64,000 nt of DNA from Arthrobacter sp. AK04 (GCF_021129155.1 NZ_JAJOMC010000006.1:1-64000), one strand, 5' to 3'; shown: positions 46,258 to 57,488, counted from the stretch's first letter. Translations and numbers: made by a program. Notes: generated from the letters alone by a model not told the origin.

Positions 46258-47730
46258 TTAGACGTGTCCCATCGCATTTCGGTTGGCGTTGCGGATGTAG
46301 CAGGCCCAGCACACAACCAGCATCAGGATGTAGGCCCCGACGACTCCGTAGAAAGCGGGGGTGTAGGAGCCGCTGGCGGAGTTGGAGGCGTTCAGCACCT
46401 GCGGGATCACGAATCCGCCGTAGGCGCCGATGGCGGAGATGAGGCCCAGGGCGGAGGAAGCGAGGCGCTGGGTGGCCACCGAGCTGGCACCGTTCCGGGC
46501 AGCGCGGCTGTTGGTGGCAAAGATGATGGGGATCATCCGGTAGGTGGCACCGTTTCCGAAGCCGCTGGCGGTAAAGAGCATCAGGAAGAGGACCAGGAAG
46601 AGCCAGAAGTTCTTCAGCGGGAGGGTCCAGATCATGGTGAGGGTGATGACGGCCATGGAGGCGAAGGCGGCCACGGTCATGCGGGCGCCGCCCATCCGGT
46701 CAGCCATGCGTCCGCCGTACGGGCGGGCCAGGGAGCCCACCAGCGGGCCGAGGAAGGCCAGGGACAGTGCCACGGTGCCCACTCCGATAGAGGAGAAAGC
46801 CGGAAAGTAGTCCTTGATCAGCTTGGGGAAGACGCCGGCGAAGCCGATAAAGGAGCCGAACGTGCCGATGTAGAGCAGCGCCATGATCCACAGGTGCGGT
46901 TCCTTCAGCGCTGCGATCGAGCCCGCCACGTCGCCCTTGGCGCTGGTGAGGTTGTCCATGAACTTCCAGGCACCGAAGGCGGCGATCAGGATGAACGGGA
47001 CCCACATCCAGCCGGCCAGGGGCAGGTTGACGGTGCCGACGGCGAGGAGGGTGATGGCGATGGGGACTGCCAGCTGTGCCACTGCGGCACCCATGTTGCC
47101 GCCGGCGGCGTTCAGGCCCAGGGCCCAGCCCTTTTCGCGGGCGGGGTAGAAGAAGGTGATGTTGGCCATGGAGCTGGCGAAGTTGCCGCCGCCGAAGCCT
47201 GCCAGGGCGGCCACCAGGAGCATGACGCCGAACGGGGTTTCCGGGTTGGAGACGCACAGGGCCAGGCCGATGGAGGGGATCAGGAGCAGCAGGGCGGAGA
47301 CGATGGTCCAGTTGCGGCCGCCGAAGCGGGGGACCATGAAGGTGTACGGGATGCGCAGCGTTGCACCCACCAGGCTGGGCATGGAGATCAGCCAGAAAAT
47401 CTCAGAAGTGGAGAAGGTGAAGCCCGCTGCGGGGAGCTGGACCACCACGATGGACCAAAGCTGCCATACGACAAAGCCGAGGAACTCGGCGAAGATTGAC
47501 CAGTTGAGGTTGCGGCGCGCAATGGAGCGGCCTGCGGTTTCCCACTGTTCCTTGTTCTCGGCATCCCAGTTGGCGATCCAGCGGCCGGGGCGGAATTCAA
47601 GGGCGGGGGTGTCTGTGGTGCGGGTAGGGCCGGGCTGTGCGCTGGCGGATGCGGCGGTTCCAGGCATGGCGGAATCTTCGAGATCAAGGGAACTTCCGGT
47701 GCCGGCATCGGCGGTGCGGTCAACAGTCAC
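46258..47730 (-). CDS. narK: nitrate/nitrite transporter, NNP family
   Basis: 490 aa, 12 helices. NNP signature regions: AGFGGGNFASSMANITFFYP and GLNAAGGNMGAAVAQ. First gene of transporter-reductase operon, so nitrate uptake is the obvious role. Longer polar N-terminus (about 65 residues) than E. coli NarK. GTG 47730 with AAGGAGG. Confidence 0.93.
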   Translation of the reverse strand: MTVDRTADAGTGSSLDLEDSAMPGTAASASAQPGPTRTTDTPALEFRPGRWIANWDAENKEQWETAGRSIARRNLNWSIFAEFLGFVVWQLWSIVVVQLPAAGFTFSTSEIFWLISMPSLVGATLRIPYTFMVPRFGGRNWTIVSALLLLIPSIGLALCVSNPETPFGVMLLVAALAGFGGGNFASSMANITFFYPAREKGWALGLNAAGGNMGAAVAQLAVPIAITLLAVGTVNLPLAGWMWVPFILIAAFGAWKFMDNLTSAKGDVAGSIAALKEPHLWIMALLYIGTFGSFIGFAGVFPKLIKDYFPAFSSIGVGTVALSLAFLGPLVGSLARPYGGRMADRMGGARMTVAAFASMAVITLTMIWTLPLKNFWLFLVLFLMLFTASGFGNGATYRMIPIIFATNSRAARNGASSVATQRLASSALGLISAIGAYGGFVIPQVLNASNSASGSYTPAFYGVVGAYILMLVVCWACYIRNANRNAMGHV

Positions 47731-47763
47731 GGGGTACCTCCTTCTGGGGGATGTTGTTCCTCC

Positions 47764-47817
47764 AAGGTAGGGAAGCCGCGTTTCATGGACCGACGCCGCG
47801 TGTTAACGCGCTGTGAC
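47764..47817 (-). promoter_or_regulatory. narK promoter with GlnR-like box
   Basis: Minus strand half-sites GTCAC-n6-TTAAC-n6-CGTCG-n6-GAAAC (47817 to 47780); the first and last fit GlnR half-sites, the third does not. Then 10 nt and TACCTT (47769-47764). Spacing GAAAC-10-TAnnnT equals that at nirB, and the spacer sequences are alike. Confidence 0.55.
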
Positions 47818-48006
47818 ATTTGCCTATCGGCGGGCATCGGCGGACGTGAGGCGGGCAGTCTGCACCAGAAAGTGAGACACATCGCACAGGTCCACATGCT
47901 GGACCTTTCGTCCATTGACTGGACGGGGGGAACTAATATTGAACTCTGACTATTTCGAGCCGTTCCCTTACCCGGGTCCGGCCGGTCCTCACGAAAGCGT
48001 TTACCT

Positions 48007-49419
48007 ATGTCATCCACTGAAACGACCACGGAGCCCGGCGCCGCGAAACCGGTGAACTCCAAGGGCAAGGTCATCTTCGCCAGCCTTATCGGCACCACCA
48101 TCGAGTTTTACGACTTCTACATCTACGCCACGGCATCTGTACTGGTCTTTCCGCGGCTCTTTTTCCCGCAGGCCACCGAGATCAATGCTTTGTTGAGCTC
48201 TTTTGCCATATTTGGTGTCGCGTTCATCGCCCGCCCCGTAGGTTCCGTCCTGTTCGGCCACTTCGGTGACAAGTTCGGCCGCAAGGGCACCCTGGTTGCG
48301 TCGCTGCTGACCATGGGCATTGCCACCTTCCTCATTGGCCTGCTGCCCACGGCATCGCTGCCCGGCTGGGCTATCATGGCGCCGCTGATGCTCGTGGTCC
48401 TCCGGTTTGCCCAGGGCCTGGCCCTGGGCGGGGAATGGTCCGGTGCCGCGTTGCTGGCCACAGAGAACGCCCCGAAGGGCAAGCGGGCCGTGTACGGAAC
48501 GTTCCCTCAGCTTGGCGCGCCGATCGGATTCATCCTCGCCAACCTGCTGTTCATCTGGCTCAACTTTGCGCTGTCCCCTGAGGCGTTCCTCGAGTGGGGC
48601 TGGCGCGTTCCGTTCCTCCTGAGTGCGGTTCTGGTCATCGTGGGCCTCTACGTTCGGCTGAAGCTCGTTGAAAGCCTCTCCTTCCAGAAGGTCCTGAACG
48701 AGGAGAAGGTTGCCAAGGTGCCCTTTGCCGCCACCTTCAAGAACCACTGGCGCCCTGTGGTGGCGGGAACCTTCATCATGTTCGCCACCTACGTCCTGTT
48801 CTACGTGATGACCTCCTTCACCCTGACCTACGGCACCAAGCCTGCCAGCGTGGAGGCGGCACAGGCTGCCGCCGAGAAGGCCGGGAAGCCGATGTCAGCT
48901 GCGGAAATCGCAGCGTTCGTCCCGGGGCTCGGCATTCCCCGTGGTGACTTCCTCTGGATGCTGATTCTCGGCGTCGTCTTCTTCGGCATCTTCACCCTTG
49001 TCTCAGGCCCCCTGGCCGAGAAGTGGGGACGCCGCAAGTTCCTGCTCGCTGTCACGGCAGGGATCTTCGTCTTCGGCCTCCTCTGGTTCACCATGTTCGG
49101 CCCGGGGACGGTTGCAGCCATCATCGGACTCATCGTGGGCTTCACGCTGATGGGGCTGACCTTCGGACCGATGGCCGCCATCCTCCCGGAGCTGTTCCCG
49201 GCAAATGTCCGTTACACCGGCTCGGCCGTCGCATACAACCTGTCCAGCGTGATCGGTGCGGCTCCGGCGTCGTTCGTCGCCATTGCCCTGTGGCAGGCCG
49301 CGGGCGGAAGCACCTGGCTGGTGGGTGTCTACATGGCCGCCGCCGCAGTGTTGACGTTCATCGCCTTGTGGATCACCCGCGAAACGAAAGACACCGACTA
49401 CGAAAACAACGTGGCCTAG
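48007..49419 (+). CDS. MFS transporter, MHS (metabolite:proton symporter) family
   Basis: 470 aa with 12 helices. FYDFYIYATASVLVFP and GHFGDKFGRKGTL (loop 2-3) are typical of the ShiA/ProP/KgtP group, as is EWSGAALLATE. Substrate could be shikimate, a dicarboxylate, betaine or similar. Divergent from narK but a relation to nitrogen is not shown. Followed by a terminator. Confidence 0.88.
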   Translation: MSSTETTTEPGAAKPVNSKGKVIFASLIGTTIEFYDFYIYATASVLVFPRLFFPQATEINALLSSFAIFGVAFIARPVGSVLFGHFGDKFGRKGTLVASLLTMGIATFLIGLLPTASLPGWAIMAPLMLVVLRFAQGLALGGEWSGAALLATENAPKGKRAVYGTFPQLGAPIGFILANLLFIWLNFALSPEAFLEWGWRVPFLLSAVLVIVGLYVRLKLVESLSFQKVLNEEKVAKVPFAATFKNHWRPVVAGTFIMFATYVLFYVMTSFTLTYGTKPASVEAAQAAAEKAGKPMSAAEIAAFVPGLGIPRGDFLWMLILGVVFFGIFTLVSGPLAEKWGRRKFLLAVTAGIFVFGLLWFTMFGPGTVAAIIGLIVGFTLMGLTFGPMAAILPELFPANVRYTGSAVAYNLSSVIGAAPASFVAIALWQAAGGSTWLVGVYMAAAAVLTFIALWITRETKDTDYENNVA

Positions 49420-49458
49420 CAGTACACGCCGTACGTTCCAGCCCGGTTCGTGCCTGAG

Positions 49459-49506
49459 GTGCCCGGTGCGTTTCCCGTCAAAAAGGGAGTGCGCCGGGCA
49501 CTTTTG
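49459..49506 (+). terminator. intrinsic terminator after the MHS transporter
   Basis: GTGCCCGGTGC (49459-49469) pairs with GCGCCGGGCAC (49491-49501), one mismatch, followed by TTTTG. Confidence 0.75.
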
Positions 49507-49570
49507 TGTCCCGGGGCGGAGCAAATGGGCGGGGACGCACGACGGCGGCGCTTCGGAGCCGTCCCCGGTG

Positions 49571-50302
49571 TTACCGCGCGTAGCGGTCCACGAAGTTCCG
49601 CAGCACCTTCATGGGTTCGGTAACAGTGAACTGCCGGGCATTCTCCATTAGGTCTTCAGCCGATTCCGGCGGGAAGTAGCCGGCGTTGCGGTAGATGTCG
49701 ATGCGGGTGACCAGGCCGTCCACGTCCAGCTCGGGGTGGAACTGGGTGGCATACAGATTCGTCCGGATCCGGAACATGTGTACCGGGCAGGCCTCGGAGC
49801 GGGCAAGCAGCACGGCGTGCGGCGGCAGGACGGTGCAGGCCTCCTTGTGCCCTGTGAAGGCGGTGAAACTGCCCGGCATCCCCTTCAGGATAGGGTCCTC
49901 CAGCCCGGCACCGGTCAGTTCGATCTCCACCCCGCCCAGTGGTTCACCGTAAGTCCTGTCGATCACGGCGCCCTGGTGCGTTCCCAGGGTGCCCACGCCG
50001 TAGCAGGCCCCCAGGAACGGGAAGTCCCGGGCCACCAGCACGTCCAGCAGCCAGGACAGCTCACGCTCCACCCGGTGCTGGACAGGGGACTTCTGTTCCG
50101 GAGGATCGCTGGAGGTGAAGGGGCTCCCGCCCACAATCACGCCCGAGTAGTGCGCAAGGTCCAGGTCCGGCAGCGGGGCAGCCTCCAGCCGGACGCGGCG
50201 CAGCTCCCGCTCTTCCAGCCCGCCATACCGCAGGTAGGCGGCGTACTCGTCGTCGGCGGCGGCGTCCTCCGCCCGGGAGGCGAGGAGCAGGAAAGGCAGC
50301 AT
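49571..50302 (-). CDS. class I glutamine amidotransferase
   Basis: 243 aa. Catalytic triad in GACYG (Cys100) and FHPE (His189, Glu191). Stand-alone GMP-synthase-like amidotransferase; the first 50 residues precede the VIVGGSP motif. Acceptor unknown. No good ribosome site at ATG 50302. Confidence 0.85.
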   Translation of the reverse strand: MLPFLLLASRAEDAAADDEYAAYLRYGGLEERELRRVRLEAAPLPDLDLAHYSGVIVGGSPFTSSDPPEQKSPVQHRVERELSWLLDVLVARDFPFLGACYGVGTLGTHQGAVIDRTYGEPLGGVEIELTGAGLEDPILKGMPGSFTAFTGHKEACTVLPPHAVLLARSEACPVHMFRIRTNLYATQFHPELDVDGLVTRIDIYRNAGYFPPESAEDLMENARQFTVTEPMKVLRNFVDRYAR

Positions 50303-50337
50303 CTGCTAAGTGTGCCGGTTTGGGCCGGACCTGTCAG

Positions 50338-50772
50338 CTAGGCCGGGGGCTGGGTAAGGGAGCGGCGGGACTGTGGCCGCGCGGCAGGATCAGCGTGCCG
50401 GTGGACGAGCTTCCAGTAGCCTTCCTCGCGCCGGAAGATGCTGGTGACCCGGAGCGCAAACTCCTCCACGGCACTCCCGTCCAGGCGGGCACGGAAGTGT
50501 TCGGTCTCCACCAGGTAGGCGGTATCCCGTGCGGTGTAGGACGTGATGGTGTCGAACCCCAGCATCTGGCCGTCCTGGAACTGCCGGGCAGCCTGGTCCA
50601 GTCTTGCCTCCACCTGCGCCCAGCCGCGCGCGATGCCGCCAAAAGGATTGGCCAGCGTGACGTCGTCAAGCCTGGAATAAAGCTCCTTGACGGGCTCGGG
50701 ATTGCCCCGGGTAATTTCGGGGACGGCCAGGTGGTACCGGCCCACTTCTTCCTGGAAACTGGGTGCGAGCAT
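50338..50772 (-). CDS. SnoaL/AtzH-like (DUF3225) NTF2-fold protein
   Basis: 144 aa with an NTF2-like layout: NPEPVKELYSRLDDVTLANP, GFDTITSYTARDTAYLVE, and FRREEGYWKLVHRHADP at the end. AtzH-like proteins accompany amidases and biotin carboxylases; here it lies 16 bp after the acyl-CoA carboxylase alpha gene with GGAGG, so probably cotranscribed. Enzymatic role unproved. Confidence 0.75.
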   Translation of the reverse strand: MLAPSFQEEVGRYHLAVPEITRGNPEPVKELYSRLDDVTLANPFGGIARGWAQVEARLDQAARQFQDGQMLGFDTITSYTARDTAYLVETEHFRARLDGSAVEEFALRVTSIFRREEGYWKLVHRHADPAARPQSRRSLTQPPA

Positions 50773-50787
50773 GGGTGCCTCCGGCGC

Positions 50788-52602
<1,815 letters not shown>

Positions 52603-52693
52603 GGCGTCTCCTTCTTTCCTTCAGGGAGCCTAGCGCGGTTTTGAGGGTTCCGCCGATATTACTTGCGGAATCCGCGTGTAAACCGGCCAAGCT

Positions 52694-52710
52694 TTGTAGG
52701 GAAGCTACAA
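52694..52710. promoter_or_regulatory. palindromic operator upstream of acyl-CoA carboxylase alpha
   Basis: TTGTAG-GGAAG-CTACAA, perfect 6-bp arms, 92 bp upstream of the TTG start. Fifteen of 17 bases recur at 63014-63030 before the beta subunit. A possible TTTACA / TAATAT promoter lies just downstream on the minus strand. Confidence 0.6.
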
Positions 52711-52755
52711 GACCCTGCCAATTGCGGCGCTTTTGTTGCAGGCGAGGCAGGAGCG

Positions 52756-53400
52756 TCAGCCGTGCCACAGGTCCGTGATGCGCACGTTCGCGGCGGCAAG
52801 CAGGCCACGGAGCGTGGAGACGGAAAGTCCGACGACGGTGTGCGGGTCGCCGTCGACCTTACGGATGAACGCCCCGCCCAGGCCGTCGATGGTGAAGGAA
52901 CCCGCACAGTGCAGCGGCTCGCCCGTGGCGATGTAGGCGTCGATTTCGGCCGGATCCATCTCCAGGAAGGTGACCTCGGCTGAGGCCACCGTCCCGAGGG
53001 TGGCGCCGGTGCCTGCACCTTCGCCGTCGTCGTCCGTATCCGTGTCCCGGCAGTCCACCAGCCAGTGGCCGGTATGCAGCACCCCGGCATTGCCGCTCAT
53101 CCGCAGCATCCGCTCGCGGGCGACGGCGGCGGTGTAGGGCTTGCCGTGCGCCTCGCCGTCGAACTCGAACACGGAGTCGCAGCCCAGGACCAGCGCCCCT
53201 TCAGCTTCCGGCAGCGCCGCCACGGCCTCCGCTTTGGCCCGGGCCAGCAGCAGCGCGGTGTCGTGCGGATCGGTGACGCCGTAGCGGGCCTGGACGGCGT
53301 CCTCGTCCACGTCGGACACCAGGATGGAGTGCCGGATGCCGGCCTCGGCCAGGAGCTTGGTGCGGGCGGGGGACTGGGATGCAAGAATCAGGCGGACCAC
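52756..53400 (-). CDS. Maf-like nucleotide pyrophosphatase
   Basis: 214 aa. Begins LILASQSPARTKLL, then DEDAV, GCDSVFEFDG and SFTIDGLGGAFIRKVDGD, the Maf/HAM1-like pocket. Hydrolyses non-canonical nucleoside triphosphates (house-cleaning). A short Asp-rich insertion (DTDTDDDGEGAG) is extra. GTG start with a leaderless promoter inside the 3' end of the MMPL gene. Confidence 0.9.
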   Translation of the reverse strand: MVRLILASQSPARTKLLAEAGIRHSILVSDVDEDAVQARYGVTDPHDTALLLARAKAEAVAALPEAEGALVLGCDSVFEFDGEAHGKPYTAAVARERMLRMSGNAGVLHTGHWLVDCRDTDTDDDGEGAGTGATLGTVASAEVTFLEMDPAEIDAYIATGEPLHCAGSFTIDGLGGAFIRKVDGDPHTVVGLSVSTLRGLLAAANVRITDLWHG

Positions 53401-53406
53401 AAATCC

Positions 53407-53412
53407 AGCCTA
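53407..53412 (-). promoter_or_regulatory. -10 element of a leaderless promoter
   Basis: TAGGCT on the minus strand, 6 nt before GTG 53400; its first bases form the TAG stop of the MMPL gene. Confidence 0.55.
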
Positions 53413-55950
53413 ATTGACCGGTCCGGCCTGGTGGACCAGTTCCCCGTGCACCGGTGCCGCCTCGGTCCGGTTGAGCTTGGCGCCCTCAACATCCACATCA
53501 GGCAGGATCCGGTCCAGCCACCGCGGCAGCCACCAGGATTTTTCGCCCAGCAGGTACATCACGGCCGGGACGATGGTCATGCGCACCACGAAGGCATCCA
53601 GGAGCACACCGAACGCCATCGCAAAGCCCAGCGGCCGGACCATGGTGAGGTGGCTGAAGATGAAGCCGGCGAACACGCTGACCATGATGATCGCGGCAGC
53701 GGTGACCACAGCGGCCGCGTGGCGGAAGCCCACACGGACGGCTTCCTTGGCGGTGGAACCGTGCATGTACGCCTCGCGCATGCCCGAGGCGATGAACACC
53801 TGGTAATCCATGGCCAGGCCGAACAGCACGCCGATCAGGATGATCGGCAGGAAACTCAGCACCGCGCCCGGATTGGCGACATCGAACACGCCGCCGAGCC
53901 AGCCCCACTGGTACACGGCAACCACGGCCCCGAACGCTGCGGCAAGCGAGAGCAGGAATCCGCCCGTGGCCAGCAGCGGCACCACGATGGAGCGGAACAC
54001 CAGCAGCAGCAGGATCAGGGAAAGCCCGACGACGATCGCCAGGTAGGGCGGCAGGGCGTCACCCAGCTTGGTGGAGACGTCGATGTTGCCGGCCGTCTGC
54101 CCCGTCAGGCCCATCGCCACCCCGTGCTCGGACTGGATTTCATCATTGAGGCCCCGGAGTTCGGACACCACGTTGACGGTGCTGGCGCTGGCCGGGCCTT
54201 CTTCGGGGATGACCTGGAAGACGGCTGTCCGGCGGTCCTCGCTGAGGGCAACCGGTACAGCGGCCACAACATTGTCCACGGCGCGGAGCTTGTCGGCGAC
54301 GTCGTACTGCAGGGTCTGTGCCTGGGCCTCATCGAGGCCGGCCGGGAACTCGCCCACCGCGACGATGGGGCCGGTGACGCCTTCGCCGAAGCTCCGGGCC
54401 GTAAGGTCGTACGCCTGGTAGGCCTCCGAGTCCACAGGTTCGGACCCGCCGTCGGGCAGTGCGAGCTGCAGCTGGGTGGCCGGCAGCGCGAGGGTGCCCA
54501 GGAGGAGTACGCCGGCCAGGAGGGCCAGGATGGGGTGCCGGGTGACCAGGCCGCCCCAGCCGCGGGAGCTGCGCTCGCGGTCCTTGGCTTCGTCGGCTGC
54601 TTCGTGGCCGGGCTCGGCGTTGTGGGCATCTGCCTTGGCCCAGGCACGCCGGGAAATGATGCGGCGGCCGATCAGGGACAGCATGGCGGGCGTCAGGGTG
54701 ATGGCCACCAGGACGGCCGCGGCAACGGTGCCGGCCGCTGCCAGGCCCATGACGGTGAGGAACGGCAGGCCGGGGACCACCAGCGCGGCGAGCGCGATGA
54801 TGACGGTCAGGCCGGCGAAAACCACGGCGTTGCCTGAGGTGCCGGTGGCCCGCGCCACGGATTCCTCCGGGTCCATCCCGGCAAGGAGCTGGGTCCGGTG
54901 GCGGTTGACGATGAAGAGGGAGTAATCGATGCCCACGGCCAGGCCCAGCATGAGGGCCAGCATGGGGGAGATGGAGCTCATGTCGAAGAGGCCGGACAGC
55001 GCGAACGTGATGCCGACCCCCACACCGACGCCCACCACTGCCATCAGCAGCGGCAGCCCGGCGGCAACCAGCGTGCCCAGCATCAGGATCAGGACCAGGG
55101 CCGCGACCGCAATGCCGATGATCTCAGCGGCACCGAAGAGTTCCGAGATGTCCTCGGTGATTTCCTTGCTGGCGTAGGCGGTGACGCCGGCACCGGACGT
55201 CTCGTGGGCGATGTCCTGGACCTGCTGGCGGACCTCGGGGCTGAGGCCGTTGATGGAGGTGTTGAACTGCACCTGGGCCACTGCCGCCTGTCCGTCTTCT
55301 GATACAAACCTGATGGCCGAGGACGCTTCGGCCTGGCGCTTGCCGAGTTCGAGCTTTGCCTTGCTGGACTCCAACTCCTGAACGCCTGCCTCGAGCCTGG
55401 CCTGGCCTTCGGCCAGTGCGGCCTTTTGCTGGCCCAGCTGGGCCTCGATGAGGGCCGCTGGCGCGCCGGCTGCAGAAAGCTGCTGCTCTGCTGCGGCCAG
55501 CTGTGCCTGCCCGGCTTCGAGCTGGGCGCGGGAGGCGTCCAGCTGGGCCTGGCCCGCGGCAAGCTGCTGCTCGCCGTCGGCAATGGCCTGTCCTGCCTGG
55601 TCCACCTCGGCCTGCGTGGCGAAAGGATCCACGGTGCCGCGGACGTCCGGAATGGCCTCAAGTTCCTTGAGGGAATCCGTGACGGCGGTCCGGCTCTCGG
55701 CGGTAAAGCCGCCGTCGGGAGCTTCAAAGACGATGGTGGCGGTGCCTCCGGAAGCTGAGGGGAGCTCTTCCTTCAGCTTGTCCGCGATCCGCTGCGTCTC
55801 CGTGCCGGGAATCTGGAAATTGTTGGACAGCGTCCCGTGGAACGCTGCGGCGGCGCCGCCCACGGCCAGCAGGGCGGCAAGCCAGAGCGAAATGACCAGC
55901 CAGCGCCGGCGGTAGGAAAACTTGCCCAGGCGGTAAAGGAACAGTGCCAT
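53410..55950 (-). CDS. MMPL/RND-family exporter
   Basis: 846 aa, 12 helices in two halves (first helix about 18-38). The first external loop contains a Gln/Ala/Leu coiled coil (AAGQAQLDASRAQLEAGQ, about residues 120-215) as in YdgH/MmpL-type exporters. The proton-relay-like segment GLAVGIDYSLFIVNRHR lies in the first half and GLAMDYQVFIASGMREAY in the second. Likely exports lipids or drugs. Starts 18 bp after the TetR gene, so operonic with its regulator. Confidence 0.9.
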   Translation of the reverse strand: MALFLYRLGKFSYRRRWLVISLWLAALLAVGGAAAAFHGTLSNNFQIPGTETQRIADKLKEELPSASGGTATIVFEAPDGGFTAESRTAVTDSLKELEAIPDVRGTVDPFATQAEVDQAGQAIADGEQQLAAGQAQLDASRAQLEAGQAQLAAAEQQLSAAGAPAALIEAQLGQQKAALAEGQARLEAGVQELESSKAKLELGKRQAEASSAIRFVSEDGQAAVAQVQFNTSINGLSPEVRQQVQDIAHETSGAGVTAYASKEITEDISELFGAAEIIGIAVAALVLILMLGTLVAAGLPLLMAVVGVGVGVGITFALSGLFDMSSISPMLALMLGLAVGIDYSLFIVNRHRTQLLAGMDPEESVARATGTSGNAVVFAGLTVIIALAALVVPGLPFLTVMGLAAAGTVAAAVLVAITLTPAMLSLIGRRIISRRAWAKADAHNAEPGHEAADEAKDRERSSRGWGGLVTRHPILALLAGVLLLGTLALPATQLQLALPDGGSEPVDSEAYQAYDLTARSFGEGVTGPIVAVGEFPAGLDEAQAQTLQYDVADKLRAVDNVVAAVPVALSEDRRTAVFQVIPEEGPASASTVNVVSELRGLNDEIQSEHGVAMGLTGQTAGNIDVSTKLGDALPPYLAIVVGLSLILLLLVFRSIVVPLLATGGFLLSLAAAFGAVVAVYQWGWLGGVFDVANPGAVLSFLPIILIGVLFGLAMDYQVFIASGMREAYMHGSTAKEAVRVGFRHAAAVVTAAAIIMVSVFAGFIFSHLTMVRPLGFAMAFGVLLDAFVVRMTIVPAVMYLLGEKSWWLPRWLDRILPDVDVEGAKLNRTEAAPVHGELVHQAGPVN

Positions 55951-55968
55951 GTGAGGTGACCGATCTGA

Positions 55969-56673
55969 TCAGGAGGGACGGGAGGCTGAGGATGAGTGGG
56001 CGGGCGTGGTGCCCGTGGTGAAACCGGAGCCGAGCAGGGCCATGGCGTCGATCAGGAGGTGCCGGAGCTCGGCGAGGGACGCAGGGGAGAGGTCCGCGCC
56101 GCGGCGGGAGAACCAGACCTCCATGGCGGCCTTGCCGCAGGAAATTACGGACCCCGCCAGGGCGCGGAGGTAGAGCTCGTCCACTGCGCCAGGTGTTGCG
56201 GCCGCACGCCCGCGGGCTACTTCGGTGATCTGTTCCCGGCAGTGGTCCCAGGCTTCCAGCTCGGAATGGGACATCAGGCTGCTCTGTTGGGTCAGCGTGA
56301 ACAGTTCAGCCAGCGGTGCCACCGTCATCGGATCCGCAAGCGCCATCAGCGCCTCCTGGGCGGACTGGAGGACGGGTTCGTCCGCGGGCCGGAGTTTGAA
56401 CTGCTGGATGGCGTTGTCCAGGAATCCATGGGTGACCGAGGCCAGCGCGGCATCGGTGCTGCCGAAGTAGTTAAAGAAGGTTCGGCGCGAAATGCCGGCG
56501 GCGTCTGCGATGTCCTCGACCGTGAAGTTCCCTGGCCCCTTGCTGCGCAGAAGGGCCAGGGCGGCGTCCGTGATGGCCTGGCGGGTGGCGGCTTTGTTCA
56601 GCTCACGGCGTGAGAGCGGCACAGATTCGTGCGGGGAGGCCCCGGCTGAGGCCTGGTCTGCGGAAACTGTCAC
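55969..56673 (-). CDS. TetR-family regulator
   Basis: 234 aa; helix-turn-helix about 40-62 (TVEDIADAAGISRRTFFNYFG). C-terminal ligand domain not family-assigned. GTG start without ribosome site; leaderless. Presumably represses itself and the MMPL exporter through the palindrome at its promoter. Confidence 0.9.
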   Translation of the reverse strand: MTVSADQASAGASPHESVPLSRRELNKAATRQAITDAALALLRSKGPGNFTVEDIADAAGISRRTFFNYFGSTDAALASVTHGFLDNAIQQFKLRPADEPVLQSAQEALMALADPMTVAPLAELFTLTQQSSLMSHSELEAWDHCREQITEVARGRAAATPGAVDELYLRALAGSVISCGKAAMEVWFSRRGADLSPASLAELRHLLIDAMALLGSGFTTGTTPAHSSSASRPS

Positions 56674-56679
56674 GCTTTT

Positions 56680-56700
56680 ACACTACGTGCAATTTTGCAC
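56680..56700 (-). promoter_or_regulatory. leaderless tetR promoter with palindromic operator
   Basis: -10 TAGTGT (56685-56680), 6 nt before GTG 56673, preceded by palindrome GTGCAA-TT-TTGCAC (56687-56700, plus strand). A repressor bound there would block the -10/-35 spacer. Confidence 0.6.
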
Positions 56701-56836
56701 TCTGGGCAACTTACTTTCACAGGAGAATGAAAGGTTCCGGACAGCTCTCCCATGACTTGCCCGCGGATGCTGGAAATGTCCCGAAAAGGACTAACGATCA
56801 GCAGCCGTCCCGGACGGCAGTACCAGGAGACAAGAA

Positions 56837-57400
56837 ATGTCACGCACAAAGAAAATGACCCTCGGCCTGTCAGCTACGGCGCTGGCCCTTGGTGCCGGAA
56901 TCGGCGTTGCCGGCATGGCCTCCGCCACCACAACACTTGCTCCCGCCCCGAGCGCGAGCTCCAGCGCCTCGGCTGACGGGAGCACCAGCACCATGCCCGG
57001 CGGCATGGGCAAGCACGGCGGCCGGGGCGGGGAGCGGGGAATTGCCCAGGCGTCCGCACTGGCGGAGAAGCTGGGCGTTGAGGAAGCAAAGGTGACGGAG
57101 GCCCTGCAGGCCTTCCGCGAGGCCAACAAGCCCGCCGGTCCTCCGGCGGAGGGGGAGAAGCCGGATGCAGCCAGCCGCGAGGCTGCCCTTGCGAAGTCGC
57201 TGGCTGAATCGCTGGGCATCGAGGAGTCCACTGTCACCACGGCGCTGGAGGAACTCCGCAGCGAACGGCAGGCAGAGAAGGCGGCGGGCCTGAAAACCCG
57301 GCTGGACCAGGCCGTCGCGGACGGGAAGCTGACCCAGGACGAGGCGGATGCCGTCACCAAGGCCGTGGAGAGCGGCGTGATCGGCGGCGGCGGGCACTGA
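56837..57400 (+). CDS. secreted Ala/Gly-rich protein with two internal repeats
   Basis: 187 aa. Signal peptide residues 1-30 (ALGAGIGVAGMASA), a low-complexity Ser/Ala/Gly linker (31-70), and two copies of a helical unit, ALAEKLGVEEAKVTEAL and SLAESLGIEESTVTTAL, followed by an acidic helix. Similar small repeats occur in DUF2680-like secreted proteins. AGGAGA precedes the ATG. Function unknown. Confidence 0.7.
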   Translation: MSRTKKMTLGLSATALALGAGIGVAGMASATTTLAPAPSASSSASADGSTSTMPGGMGKHGGRGGERGIAQASALAEKLGVEEAKVTEALQAFREANKPAGPPAEGEKPDAASREAALAKSLAESLGIEESTVTTALEELRSERQAEKAAGLKTRLDQAVADGKLTQDEADAVTKAVESGVIGGGGH

Positions 57401-57488
57401 CCGCACTCCCTGCTGGATAGCGCCCTGCACGGAACCTGGCGCGCCATACGGAAAGTGCGCCTGCACAAAAAGTAGCGCCGACACAGAA

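Noticed and set aside
53065..54837. 590-codon plus-strand frame across maf and MMPL
   Set aside because: Antisense shadow spanning two real genes and their boundary.
55440..55600. Repetitive Gln/Ala/Leu codons resembling a DNA repeat
   Set aside because: Coding coiled coil of the MMPL external loop, usual in this family.
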